Positions 18,461 through 27,700 of a stretch of DNA of 64,000 bases are shown here, piece after piece. A program made the translations under genes and the position numbers. Source of the stretch: Bacteroides eggerthii. Its GTDB lineage: Bacteria; Bacteroidota; Bacteroidia; Bacteroidales; Bacteroidaceae. The stretch is taken from the NCBI RefSeq assembly GCF_025146565.1, contig NZ_CP102258.1:1396001-1460000 (forward strand), given 5' to 3'. Numbering within the stretch: position 1 is the stretch's first letter; each line of letters starts with the position of its first letter. The notes beneath the pieces were generated by a model. That model worked only from the letters and a program-made list of their open reading frames with translations. It ran no database searches and was not told the origin of the DNA.

Positions 18461-19141
18461 ATGAAGACCTTAACTTTACTTATCTTTGGGTTCTTGTTGT
18501 TCCCGATGTCACTTTCGGCACAATCGGTGGATGTCTTGTTGCAGAAGGTGTCCGAAGCCCTGTCTGCAGGTAAGGATGACTATGCCGTCAGCCTGTTCCG
18601 TCAGGCGGCGGGAGCCGGAACGGAACAGACGGAGATGTATTATTGGACGAATGTTGAGAAGAACAGTGCGGTGGCTCCCCGTTTTGTGCGGGAACTGGCT
18701 GCTTATTACAAGGACAAGCGGAATTATGACAAAGCGTATCTTTTTTATAAGGAATGGTTGCAATACAATCCGGAAGATGTTTCAGGTCTTGTAGTCTGTG
18801 CGGAGATGCAGATGATGCGCGGAGAGACGAAAGATGCCCTGAAACTCTATGAGAAGGTGTTGACATTGGATGCGGATAATCTTCAGGCGAACATCTTTTT
18901 GGGCAACTATTACTATTTGCAGGCCGAACAAAAGAAGAAAACGCTGGAAGAGAATTATAAGAAAATCGTATCTCCCACCCGAATGCAATATGCCCATTAC
19001 CGCAACGGATTGTCGGACGTGTTTTCCAACGGGTATGGCAAAGCCAAGGGCTATTTGCAGAAAGTTCTCCAACTTTTCCCGTCCACAGAGGCAGGGAAGA
19101 CGCTGGACAAGATTAAAAAAATGGAACTGGAACTGAAATAA
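18461..19141 (+). CDS. Exported tetratricopeptide-repeat protein
   Basis: A 226-residue protein. I start it at the ATG 18461 because MKTLTLLIFGFLLFP...LSAQS is a clean signal peptide; a longer frame from 18419 would put 14 odd residues before it. Two to three TPR-like helical pairs follow (YDKAYLFYKEWLQYNPED, AEMQMMRGETKDALKLYEKV, LGNYYYLQAEQ). It is likely a periplasmic scaffold; the partner is unknown. It stands alone with its own promoter and terminator, between divergent MATE and a convergent metalloprotease. Confidence 0.75.
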   Translation: MKTLTLLIFGFLLFPMSLSAQSVDVLLQKVSEALSAGKDDYAVSLFRQAAGAGTEQTEMYYWTNVEKNSAVAPRFVRELAAYYKDKRNYDKAYLFYKEWLQYNPEDVSGLVVCAEMQMMRGETKDALKLYEKVLTLDADNLQANIFLGNYYYLQAEQKKKTLEENYKKIVSPTRMQYAHYRNGLSDVFSNGYGKAKGYLQKVLQLFPSTEAGKTLDKIKKMELELK

Positions 19142-19157
19142 CCGGTTCCATTTTTTT
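19122..19157 (+). terminator. Terminator overlapping the TPR gene 3' end
   Basis: TGGAACTGG at 19122-19130 pairs with CCGGTTCCA at 19142-19150 (one wobble). Seven T follow. The 5' arm lies inside the last codons. Confidence 0.75.
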
Positions 19158-19175
19158 CTATTATTGCTTCATATC

Positions 19176-20471
19176 TTATTCCATCACGCGGATAGGTAAA
19201 TCCAGTGGGCCGTCATAGGTTGCACGTGTGCTTGTCAACCCTTTCTTCGGTCCCGGTATAAGTGGACTGTAAGTAAGGATATGGCGTACTCTCGCTTTCT
19301 GTTGGGCGGTGAACTCATTCAGATAACTGTAAGCGTAATCCATGATATTTCGTGAAGTAAAGTCTATATTCTGTACACAGTCATGGCGGCGGGCAAGATC
19401 TTCAAAAGAGATAGGTCTGTTTTGTTCAACCAGTGCTTTTACCCATGTCTCGTAGGCTTTTCGGTCGTAAGTATAGGTGTCTGTACAATAATCTGTATCC
19501 GCGCAAGCATCGACATCATCCTCATCCGATTCGGAGAATACGTGGTATAAACCTAAATAATGTCCCAGTTCGTGAGCTAACGTAATAGCCATGTCGTTCT
19601 GATTGGGTATTGCGGTAGTGGACTTCTCGTAAATATAAGAATTGTTGATGGATACGCAATAAGCGTACTTGAGATTATCTCCAGTCAGGAATCGAGAATC
19701 GGTTTCGGTACCCGGTAAAGGATTTTTTGTAGGAGAATATGGAAAATGAGACACTCCCATTACGTCAGCATCCGTAAATTTGTATACCATTATATTGATA
19801 TAGTCGTTTGGTTCCCAAATCAGGTAGTTGTAAGTTCGGTTGTTGCTGAACATGAAATCATTGATATCAATGGCGGCAGTATTCCATTCGATGCGTTCCA
19901 CACCCGGTTCAGGCAATGTTTTCCCCTTAGGGTCTTCTGTGGCAAGTACAAATTCCAGGTTCATATTTGCACTGTTGGCTCCTGCATTCCGGTAAAGTTC
20001 GTTCACTCTCTTTAGAATTTCGGATAATCTCCCAACCTCGACATATTGGTTCTTATCGTTTTTGTCGTGATAGAGCACATGGAAAATAACCGGGAGTTTA
20101 TAATGATATGTTTCGGGATTGAAAGAAGCGGTAATACCATTCTGGGTAATTTTGATAGCCTGACTTATGCCGCCGTTCGAAGGAGTTATTGTGATTGTTG
20201 CATTCCTCGTGGTTTCCTCTAAGTTTGCCTCTATTTCTAATGTGAGCTTTTGATTGCCCGAACCTTTTGCCGGAGTGACATTGCACCATTTTGCAGTTTT
20301 GGATACGGTCCAATCCGAGCTACTGATAACATCTACTTCCAACGTCGTTCCGTCACAACTGATATTGTTGAACGATGATTGTGATACTTTTAAAGAATCA
20401 TTTTCAGAATCGTCACAACTATAGAGGATGAGGCAGAATGTGGAGATTAAAAATAATAATTGTCTTTTCAT
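19176..20471 (-). CDS. Zinc metzincin lipoprotein with BACON domain (BF0631-like)
   Basis: A 431-residue protein with an N-terminal hydrophobic segment ending LYSC (C19), a plausible lipobox, so probably lipid-anchored and surface or periplasmic. Residues ~28-112 form a BACON-type beta-sandwich (SSSDWTVSKTAKWCNVTPAKG). The catalytic domain has the extended zinc motif HELGHYLGLYH (H300, E301, H304, H310) and a Met-turn NIMDY (M377), which define a metzincin. It fits the zinc-dependent metalloproteinase lipoprotein family first named from B. fragilis. The substrate is unknown; mucin or matrix proteins would be inference. A minus-strand -7 box TATCTTTG lies at 20504-20511. Confidence 0.82.
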   Translation of the reverse strand: MKRQLLFLISTFCLILYSCDDSENDSLKVSQSSFNNISCDGTTLEVDVISSSDWTVSKTAKWCNVTPAKGSGNQKLTLEIEANLEETTRNATITITPSNGGISQAIKITQNGITASFNPETYHYKLPVIFHVLYHDKNDKNQYVEVGRLSEILKRVNELYRNAGANSANMNLEFVLATEDPKGKTLPEPGVERIEWNTAAIDINDFMFSNNRTYNYLIWEPNDYINIMVYKFTDADVMGVSHFPYSPTKNPLPGTETDSRFLTGDNLKYAYCVSINNSYIYEKSTTAIPNQNDMAITLAHELGHYLGLYHVFSESDEDDVDACADTDYCTDTYTYDRKAYETWVKALVEQNRPISFEDLARRHDCVQNIDFTSRNIMDYAYSYLNEFTAQQKARVRHILTYSPLIPGPKKGLTSTRATYDGPLDLPIRVME

Positions 20472-20544
20472 AGCTGAATCTTTCTTGTCTAAAACATCTT
20501 TGGCAAAGATATTGTTTTATTTCAGTTCATCAGGTTTTCTACTT

Positions 20545-21324
20545 TTAAAGTATGTATTGCACCTCTTTAAATAAATACTCCCTTTCTTTCCCGTTCTCGT
20601 CTTCCAGGACAAAACGTCCGTCTTGTTCCACGCGCAGCAGGCGGGCGGAAAACTTGCCGTTGGCATCTTCGTAAAGATGGAATCCCCGGCGGCGGAAAAG
20701 GGCGCGGGCATAGCGGGCTGATATTTCGGCGGCATAGGTGTTGCGCTCTTCTGTTTGCAGACCGTTGTAGTAGATTTGCACCCGCTTCAGTATGTGTGCC
20801 AGTATTTCATGGCGGTTATGCTCTTTTCCGGTAATTTGTTTCAGGGATACAGGATTTGGAGCATCGCTGTGGAATTCTTTCTGATTGATATTGATTCCGA
20901 CGCCTGAGATGCAGCGTCCGATGAAATGTCCGGAAAGGTCATTCTCTATCAGTATGCCGCATATCTTCTTGTCCCTCCAATAAATATCGTTGGGCCACTT
21001 TATCGTGATTTCGTCCGACCACCTGTCCAGCTCCTCTTTGATGGATAAAGAAATGATCTGTGATAGAATGAACTGGCAGCGTGCCTCCAGAAAGGTAGGG
21101 TAGAGCACAAAGCTGAAAAGCAGGTTCTTTTCTTTTTCCGCTTCCCAGCTGTTGCCGCGCTGGCCTTTACCTGCTGTCTGGAATTCGGCCGAAACCGTAG
21201 TAAGTTCGGCAACAGCCTTTTGCGGGTTGTTGCATAGTTGGCTGATATACCGGTTGGTCGAGTCTGTTTCGTCCAGCACAATCAGCGGATAAGGAAATGT
21301 TTCAGGGCAGGGCTTCATATTCAT
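20545..21324 (-). CDS. birA: Biotin--[acetyl-CoA carboxylase] ligase
   Basis: A 259-residue BirA without the N-terminal repressor helix-turn-helix, so a ligase only. Seen: ETDSTNRYI, the biotinyl-AMP loop GKGQRGNSW, KWPNDIYWRDKKICGILIEN and GVGININ. It attaches biotin to the carboxyl-carrier protein. The start overlaps the end of the upstream mmcQ gene by 23 bp, so the two are co-transcribed. A second Met two codons in (21316-21318) could be the real start. Confidence 0.92.
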   Translation of the reverse strand: MNMKPCPETFPYPLIVLDETDSTNRYISQLCNNPQKAVAELTTVSAEFQTAGKGQRGNSWEAEKEKNLLFSFVLYPTFLEARCQFILSQIISLSIKEELDRWSDEITIKWPNDIYWRDKKICGILIENDLSGHFIGRCISGVGININQKEFHSDAPNPVSLKQITGKEHNRHEILAHILKRVQIYYNGLQTEERNTYAAEISARYARALFRRRGFHLYEDANGKFSARLLRVEQDGRFVLEDENGKEREYLFKEVQYIL

Positions 21325-21658
21325 TGCGCATTTTTTTGGTGAATTTCTTTATTACTTCTTCATAAGAATGGTCCATCAGGTGCTTTATCAGTCTGTCATC
21401 TGCGTCTCCGTCAAGGAATACCTGATTCCAATACTTCTTGTTGAAATGCCAGGCTCCTTCAATGGCATTGTAACGTTCACGCAGTTCCAGTGCATATTCG
21501 GGGTCGCATTTCATGGTGATGCGGTCCGGGGTGTTGAGGTTGATGCATAAGAACATCTTTCCCATTACCCGGATGACGAGAACATCCTCACCGAAAGGAG
21601 TGTCTTCGGTTGTTGCTTTTTTGCTGAGGCAATATTCGCGGGCTGCTTCTATATCCAT
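21302..21658 (-). CDS. MmcQ/YjbR family protein
   Basis: A 118-residue protein matching the MmcQ/YjbR fold (residues ATTEDTPFGEDVLVIRV, WHFNKKYWNQVFLDGDADDRL). The family has a double-wing DNA-binding-like structure, but its biological role is not established. The middle gene of yraN-mmcQ-birA: it starts 22 bp after yraN and overlaps birA by 23 bp. Confidence 0.85.
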   Translation of the reverse strand: MDIEAAREYCLSKKATTEDTPFGEDVLVIRVMGKMFLCINLNTPDRITMKCDPEYALELRERYNAIEGAWHFNKKYWNQVFLDGDADDRLIKHLMDHSYEEVIKKFTKKMRNEYEALP

Positions 21659-21680
21659 TGTATTTCAAGTATTAGGGTTC

Positions 21681-22046
21681 TTAAAAAACAGGTGGGTAAA
21701 AGGCTTCTTTGATATGACCTATCTTGAAGGTGCCTGTGCCACCCACTACTGTAATGATGTCGAAACGTACGGGGGCATCAATACAGAAATGCTTCATGTA
21801 GGCATCGGCGGCTATGACGGTCCGGCGTATTTTCTGCCGGTCGACGGCGTCTTGGGGCTCGATGTACTGCGTATTGCTCCGGGTCTTTACTTCTACGATG
21901 ACCACTTCGTTGTCTTTAGTGGCAACGATGTCCAGTTCCAGATGGTTTTTCCGCCAGTTCCGGTGTCGTATCGCATATCCGTTGCGTTCCAGATAGGCTG
22001 CTGCCGCATCTTCTCCTGCTTTGCCCAGCGCATTGTGTGTTGCCAT
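21681..22046 (-). CDS. YraN family (UPF0102) endonuclease-like protein
   Basis: A 121-residue protein of the YraN family. It shows the PD-(D/E)XK-like core: GEDAAAAYLERNGY, then LELDIVATKD and VVIVEVKTRS (D and E-x-K). Such proteins are predicted DNA nucleases with a Holliday-junction-resolvase-like fold; function is unproven. First gene of the yraN-mmcQ-birA operon. A minus-strand -7 box TATTTTTG at 22071-22078 lies just upstream, back to back with the promoter of the next gene. Confidence 0.88.
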   Translation of the reverse strand: MATHNALGKAGEDAAAAYLERNGYAIRHRNWRKNHLELDIVATKDNEVVIVEVKTRSNTQYIEPQDAVDRQKIRRTVIAADAYMKHFCIDAPVRFDIITVVGGTGTFKIGHIKEAFYPPVF

Positions 22047-22090
22047 TGTACGATTTTCTTTCTTTCAGTACAAAAATACGTTTTTTCTGC

Positions 22091-22120
22091 TTTGTTTTTA
22101 CAGAAGTAAAACTAAATTTG
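22091..22120 (+). promoter_or_regulatory. Promoter abutting the small RHH-like gene
   Basis: TTTG at 22091-22094, 18 bases, then TAAATTTG at 22113-22120: a close match to the Bacteroides consensus. The expected start of transcription (about 22126-22130) coincides with the ATG at 22130, so the mRNA may be nearly leaderless. Confidence 0.65.
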
Positions 22121-22129
22121 CAAAGAAAT

Positions 22130-22363
22130 ATGAGAAAGAGAGACAAAACGTGTGCGAAAGCAACACCCGAAGAGCCAAAACGCGAGCAGCGCATGGTATG
22201 CCTGATGAGCGAAGAAGAGCTGCGGATCGTGGACCGTTATCTGGAGAAGTACAAGATAACGAACAAATCACGCTGGCTGAGGGAGACTATTCTCATGTTT
22301 ATCCATAAGAATATGGAGGAAGACTATCCTACCTTGTTCGGCGAACATGACATGCGAAGGTGA
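22130..22363 (+). CDS. Small conserved protein, ribbon-helix-helix-like
   Basis: A 77-residue basic protein. I start it at ATG 22130; 31 in-frame upstream residues overlap the promoter. After a Lys/Arg-rich tail comes a strand-like RMVCLMSEEE, a helix ELRIVDRYLEKYKI, a turn TNKS and a second helix RWLRETILMFIHKN, the order of an Arc/MetJ-type ribbon-helix-helix DNA binder. This is inference from pattern; I do not recognise a named family. An alternative start is the Met at 22193, just before the strand. tadA follows on the same strand 48 bp later. Confidence 0.6.
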   Translation: MRKRDKTCAKATPEEPKREQRMVCLMSEEELRIVDRYLEKYKITNKSRWLRETILMFIHKNMEEDYPTLFGEHDMRR

Positions 22364-22370
22364 GGAAGGA

Positions 22371-22398
22371 GAATTAATTATAAATTACGAATTGCAAA
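22371..22398. repeat. Heptad repeats ahead of tadA
   Basis: Four phased 7-mers: GAATTAA, TTATAAA, TTACGAA, TTGCAAA. A single arm with no inverted partner seen. It fills most of the 48-bp gap before tadA. Confidence 0.6.
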
Positions 22399-22411
22399 GA
22401 CGGAAATCGGA

Positions 22412-22846
22412 GTGGACGATAATTATTATATGAAGCAGGCGCTTCTTGAGGCTCAAAAGGCGGGAGACCGCGGTGAAGTACCCGTAGGGGCGGTGGTTGT
22501 TTGTAAGGACCGCGTTATTGCCCGCGCCCATAACTTGACGGAAACTCTGACTGATGTCACTGCCCATGCTGAAATGCAGGCCATTACTGCCGCTGCCTCT
22601 ACTCTTGGCGGCAAGTATTTGAACGAGTGTACCCTTTATGTCACCGTAGAACCTTGTGTGATGTGTGCCGGTGCCATTGCCTGGGCGCAAACGGGGCGTC
22701 TGGTGTTTGGCGCGGAAGATGAAAAACGGGGATACCAACGTTATGCGCCGCACGCTCTGCATCCTAAAACCGTAGTCGTAAAAGGCGTGCTGGGAGATGA
22801 GTGCGCTGCATTAATGAAAAATTTCTTTGCCGGCAAACGCCGTTAA
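22412..22846 (+). CDS. tadA: tRNA-adenosine deaminase TadA
   Basis: A 144-residue zinc deaminase that makes inosine at the wobble base of tRNA-Arg(ACG). Catalytic HAE is at 52-54 (TAHAEMQAI) and the zinc cysteines at C82 and C85 (EPCVMCAGAIAW). I use the GTG at 22412 because the preceding DDNYYMKQA is conserved in Bacteroides TadA; ATG 22430 would drop it. The 3' end overlaps the convergent DUF4834 gene by 4 bp. Confidence 0.92.
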   Translation: MDDNYYMKQALLEAQKAGDRGEVPVGAVVVCKDRVIARAHNLTETLTDVTAHAEMQAITAAASTLGGKYLNECTLYVTVEPCVMCAGAIAWAQTGRLVFGAEDEKRGYQRYAPHALHPKTVVVKGVLGDECAALMKNFFAGKRR

Positions 22847-23151
22847 TCTTTGATTTCTTCAAATTCCACGTATTCTCCTTCATCTTGCGAGAAGAGCTTT
22901 TTGCGTGGGTTGGAGTGTGGGGAGGTCTTTTCTTTGTGTGCAGCCTCTTCATGGGAGGAGGCGGATTGCTGCTTGTCATTGAACGAATATCCCTTTCCAG
23001 ATTGATAGTTCCCGTTTTCATTACGGTATGTGTTTGATGAACGGCGTCCGCCCAGTCCGAAGACACTCCGGATGACAGTACCTATGATGCTAAGCCCGAT
23101 GAACAGGATAGCTATGAGGATGATAAATAAGAAACCTAAAAAATGAAACAT
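22843..23151 (-). CDS. DUF4834 family membrane protein
   Basis: A 102-residue protein with one N-terminal membrane segment (residues ~3-27) and a low-complexity, polar, Ser/Asn/Lys-rich tail ending in acidic YVEFEEIKD. Matches DUF4834, a Bacteroidales family of unknown function. It follows pssA by 67 bp on the same strand and may be the last gene of the psd-pssA group. Confidence 0.75.
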   Translation of the reverse strand: MFHFLGFLFIILIAILFIGLSIIGTVIRSVFGLGGRRSSNTYRNENGNYQSGKGYSFNDKQQSASSHEEAAHKEKTSPHSNPRKKLFSQDEGEYVEFEEIKD

Positions 23152-23218
23152 GGGCTAATGTCTTTTTATGTGTTCGTTTTCATCGAACGATAGTACAACA
23201 ACTGTGCCAAGAAAATGT

Positions 23219-23926
23219 TTACTTACTTTTTCCCGTTAAAAGTGAAAGCACGATGTACCATACGATCACCGCTGCAAAGCCGCTGACCTTTAAAAAAACA
23301 AGAAGTGGGATGCAGACAATCAGGAAAATGAAACTTATTTTGTTGTCTTTCCATGAGAGATTCTTGAACTTCAATGAGAACATGGGTATTTCCGACACCA
23401 GCAGCCATGAAAACAGGCAAACCAACATTAACAGGTAAAGAGGATTGAAACTGTCGGATATAAGCATAGGGTGCATCCCGGCAGCCAATGATGCCCAAAA
23501 AAGAGCATTGGCAGGAACCGGAACTCCAATGAAAGAGCTTGTCTGGCGGGTGTCGTTATTGAACTTTGCCAGACGCAGTGCCGAGAATACGGAAATGAGA
23601 AATGAGGCATAGGGCATATAAGCAGCCATGAACTCCATAGATGCCGGATAATGCATCTCCTTGAACAAAGAAAATACCACTAATGAAGGCGCTACGCCGA
23701 AGCTGACATCATCGGCCAAAGAGTCCAAATCCTTTCCGATGGGAGAGTGAGCATCCAGCAGACGTGCCATCATGCCGTCGAAAAAGTCGAATACGGCGCT
23801 GAGGATGATGAACAGAAGGGCCAGGTTATAATTGGCTTCAAAAGCCATGATACAAGCGATACACCCGGAGAATAAGTTCAGACAGGTTAAGGTGTTAGGA
23901 ATAGAACGGGTGATGCAATTTGCCAT
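23219..23926 (-). CDS. pssA: CDP-diacylglycerol--serine O-phosphatidyltransferase
   Basis: A 235-residue integral membrane enzyme that makes phosphatidylserine from CDP-diacylglycerol and serine. The CDP-alcohol phosphotransferase signature D-G-x2-A-R-x8-G-x3-D-x3-D is complete, beginning at FFDGMMAR. About seven hydrophobic segments. It starts 2 bp after the psd stop codon, so the two steps to phosphatidylethanolamine form one operon. Confidence 0.93.
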   Translation of the reverse strand: MANCITRSIPNTLTCLNLFSGCIACIMAFEANYNLALLFIILSAVFDFFDGMMARLLDAHSPIGKDLDSLADDVSFGVAPSLVVFSLFKEMHYPASMEFMAAYMPYASFLISVFSALRLAKFNNDTRQTSSFIGVPVPANALFWASLAAGMHPMLISDSFNPLYLLMLVCLFSWLLVSEIPMFSLKFKNLSWKDNKISFIFLIVCIPLLVFLKVSGFAAVIVWYIVLSLLTGKSK

Positions 23927-23928
23927 TG

Positions 23929-24618
23929 TTATTTAAGTTTTGCTATGACGGTTTGATTACCGGTGGTCAGTTGTCCGAGTTTTACGAGAACTTCCGTACC
24001 CAGTGGGAGGAATACATCCACGCGGGAACCGAACTTGATGAATCCCATGTGTTCGTCGATATAACATTCTTCACCCGGTTCGGCGTAGGTGACGATGCGG
24101 CGTGCCATGGCTCCGGCAATCTGGCGTGCCATGATTTCCACTCCTTCGGGAGTTTCGATAACTACGGTGGAGCGTTCGTTGTCAGTGCTTGCTTTAGGTA
24201 ACCAGGCTTTCATGAACTTACCGTTCTGGTGAGACACCAGCTTAACGGTCCCGTCTACGGGATACCAATTGGCGTGCACATTAACCAAACTCATAAATAT
24301 GGAAACCATGATGCGCCGGTCATGGAAATATTCGGTTTCTTCAACTTCCTCTACCACCACAATTTTCCCGTCAGCGGGAGCAACTACAATTTTCTCGGTG
24401 TCTTCCTGGCCGAACAAACGTATAGGGCAACGGAAGAAGTTCACTAAGATGCCATAAACTACAAGGCTGATAACTGCCGCTACGTAGAAAGGAATCTTGC
24501 ACTCCAAGCCGAAGTAGAGTCCGGCGTTTACGGCGAGTATCAACAATAGACTGCCGGCCAATGTATGTGTCCCTTCGCGGTGAATGCGTATTTTTTTTAA
24601 TTTTTTAAGTCGACCCAT
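23929..24618 (-). CDS. psd: Phosphatidylserine decarboxylase (short family)
   Basis: A 229-residue proenzyme that decarboxylates phosphatidylserine to phosphatidylethanolamine at the inner membrane. Start chosen at ATG 24616-24618 ([13 protein letters not shown]); 13 further in-frame residues have no family support. A membrane hairpin lies at ~20-55. The self-cleavage site is GS in FIKFGSRVD near the C-terminus, giving the pyruvoyl group. First gene of psd-pssA, divergent from dnaE. Confidence 0.93.
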   Translation of the reverse strand: MGRLKKLKKIRIHREGTHTLAGSLLLILAVNAGLYFGLECKIPFYVAAVISLVVYGILVNFFRCPIRLFGQEDTEKIVVAPADGKIVVVEEVEETEYFHDRRIMVSIFMSLVNVHANWYPVDGTVKLVSHQNGKFMKAWLPKASTDNERSTVVIETPEGVEIMARQIAGAMARRIVTYAEPGEECYIDEHMGFIKFGSRVDVFLPLGTEVLVKLGQLTTGNQTVIAKLK

Positions 24619-24733
24619 GTATCTTGTTTTATTCTTTCTGATGCAAATTATCTGCAAAAATAGGCTTATTTTGAAAATCTAACAAGAATTTAGTCATAGA
24701 ATTACAGGTGTTGATAACTTTTTGAGGAATATT

Positions 24734-24764
24734 TTTGTTAGATATCGCATAGGTCGTACCTTTA
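24734..24764 (+). promoter_or_regulatory. Candidate dnaE promoter
   Basis: TTTG at 24734-24737, 19 bases, then TACCTTTA at 24757-24764 (one mismatch to TAnnTTTG). It is 26 bp before the dnaE ATG. Confidence 0.55.
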
Positions 24765-24790
24765 TGCTCACTTATAGAAAGGATATATTT

Positions 24791-27700
24791 ATGCAGGATT
24801 TTGTTCATTTACACGTCCATACCCAATATTCTCTTCTCGATGGTCAGGCCAGCGTGAGCCGCTTGGTGGACAAAGCGATGAAGGATGGAATGAAGGGGAT
24901 TGCCGTAACCGACCATGGCAACATGTTTGGCATCAAAGAGTTCACCAACTATGTTAACAAAAAGAACGGTGGTCCGAAAGGGGAAATAAAAGACCTGAAG
25001 AAGCGTATTGCAGGCATAGAGAGCGGTGAGATAGCATGTGAAGACAAGGAAGCGGAGATAGCGGCTTGCAAGGAGAAAATAGCGGAGGCCGAGAATAAGC
25101 TGTTCAAGCCCATTATCGGCTGCGAGATGTATGTGGCGCGCCGCACGATGGACAAGAAAGAAGGCAAACCCGATCAAAGCGGTTATCACCTGATTGTGCT
25201 GGCTAAGAACGAAAAGGGGTATCACAACCTTATAAAGCTGGTGTCCCGCGCATGGACTATGGGCTACTATATGCGTCCGCGTACCGACCGCAATGAACTG
25301 GAGAAGTACCACGAAGGACTGATTGTCTGCTCTGCCTGTATCGGCGGCGAGATCCCTAAAAAGATTATCAACGACCAATTGGATGAGGCCGAAGAGGCTG
25401 TCCGCTGGTATAAGAATCTTTTTGGAGATGATTTCTATCTGGAGTTGCAGCGCCACAAGGCAACCGTCCCCCGCGCCAACCACGAGGCTTATCCTTTGCA
25501 GCAGAAGGCCAATGCCAAACTGCTGGAATATGCCAAGAAGTATGGCATAAAGGTGATTTGTTCCAATGACGTCCATTTTGTGGATGAGGAGAATGCCGAG
25601 GCGCACGACCGCCTTATCTGTCTGAGTACGGGCAAGGATTTGGACGATCCGAGCCGTATGCTCTATACCAAGCAGGAATGGATGAAAACCAAGGCTGAGA
25701 TGAACGAACTCTTTGCGGATGTTCCCGAAGCGCTTTCCAATACGTTGGAGATTTTAGACAAGGTGGAATATTACTCCATAGACCATGCTCCTATCATGCC
25801 TACTTTTGCCATTCCCGAGGATTTTGGAACTGAAGAAGGATACCGGAAGAAATATACGGAGAAAGACTTGTTTGATGAGTTTACGCAGGATGAAAACGGG
25901 AATGTTGTTTTGGATGAAGATGCCGCCAAAGCTAAGATTAAGCGTCTGGGAGGGTACGACAAGCTTTACCGTATCAAACTGGAGGCCGACTATCTTGCCA
26001 AGTTGGCGTTCGACGGGGCTAAACGGCTGTACGGCGATCCGCTGTCGGATGAAGTGAAAGAGCGTCTGGTCTTTGAGTTGTACATCATGAAGACAATGGG
26101 TTTCCCGGGTTACTTCTTGATTGTGCAGGACTTCATCAATGCTGCCCGTACGCAGTTGGGCGTTTCGGTGGGACCGGGACGTGGTTCTGCTGCCGGTTCG
26201 GCAGTGGCCTACTGCTTGGGCATCACCAAGATAGACCCCATTCAATATGACTTGCTGTTTGAGCGTTTCCTTAATCCCGACCGTATCTCTCTGCCTGATA
26301 TAGATGTGGATTTCGATGATGACGGGCGTGGTGAGGTGTTACGTTGGGTGACTGAAAAGTATGGGCAGGAGAAGGTGGCGCATATCATTACCTACGGCAC
26401 TATGGCAACCAAGCTGGCCATAAAAGATGTTGCCCGCGTGCAGAAGTTGCCTTTGTCGGAGTCCGACCGTCTGGCAAAACTGGTTCCCGATAAAATCCCC
26501 GATAAGAAGCTGAACCTGCCCAACGCCATAGCTTATGTGCCTGAGTTGCAGGTGGCGGAAGCGTCGCCCGACCCTTTGGTGCGCGATACATTGAAGTACG
26601 CCAAGATGTTGGAAGGCAATGTGCGCGGTACGGGTGTGCACGCCTGCGGTACGATTATCTGTCGTGATGACATCACTGATTGGGTTCCCGTAAGTACGGC
26701 GGATGACAAGGAGACAGGCGAAAAAATGCTTGTAACCCAGTATGAAGGTTCGGTTATTGAAGATACGGGCCTGATTAAGATGGACTTCCTGGGTCTTAAG
26801 ACCCTTTCGATTATCAAAGAGGCCGTTGAAAACGTACGTTTACACCGGGGGGTGAAGTTGGACATCGACAAGATTTCCATTAAAGACCCTGCTACCTATA
26901 AATTATACTGCGACGGGCGGACTATCGGTACGTTCCAGTTCGAGTCCGCAGGCATGCAGAAATACCTGCGTGAGTTGCAGCCGAGTACTTTCGAGGACCT
27001 GATAGCCATGAACGCCCTCTATCGTCCGGGCCCTATGGACTATATCCCTGACTTCATCGACCGTAAGTGGGGACGCAAGCCTATCGAGTATGATATTCCC
27101 ATAATGGAGAAATACCTGAAAGATACATACGGCATCACCGTCTATCAGGAGCAGGTCATGCTTCTGTCCCGTTTGCTGGCGGACTTCACCCGCGGTGAGT
27201 CCGATGCCTTGCGTAAGGCAATGGGTAAGAAGCTGCGTGACAAGCTGGATCACATGAAGCCGAAATTTATTGCTGGCGGACAGAAGAACGGGCATGATCC
27301 GAAGGTGCTCGAAAAGATTTGGGCGGACTGGGAGAAGTTTGCATCCTATGCCTTCAATAAGTCGCATGCCACTTGCTATTCCTGGGTGGCCTATCAGACT
27401 GCTTTCTTGAAAGCCAATTATCCGGCAGAGTACATGGCTGCCGTAATGAGCCGGAGTTTGTCCGACATAACGACTATCACCAAACTCATGGACGAGTGTA
27501 AGTCGATGGGCATCAAAGTGCTTGGCCCGGATGTGAACGAGTCGAACCTGAAGTTCACCGTCAACCCCGAAGGCAATATCCGTTTCGGACTGGGAGCGGT
27601 AAAGGGAGTGGGTGAAGGAGCTGTACACAGCATCATGGAGGAGCGCGAAAAGAACGGTCCGTATACGGGCATCTTTGATTTTGTGCAGCGTGTCAATCTG

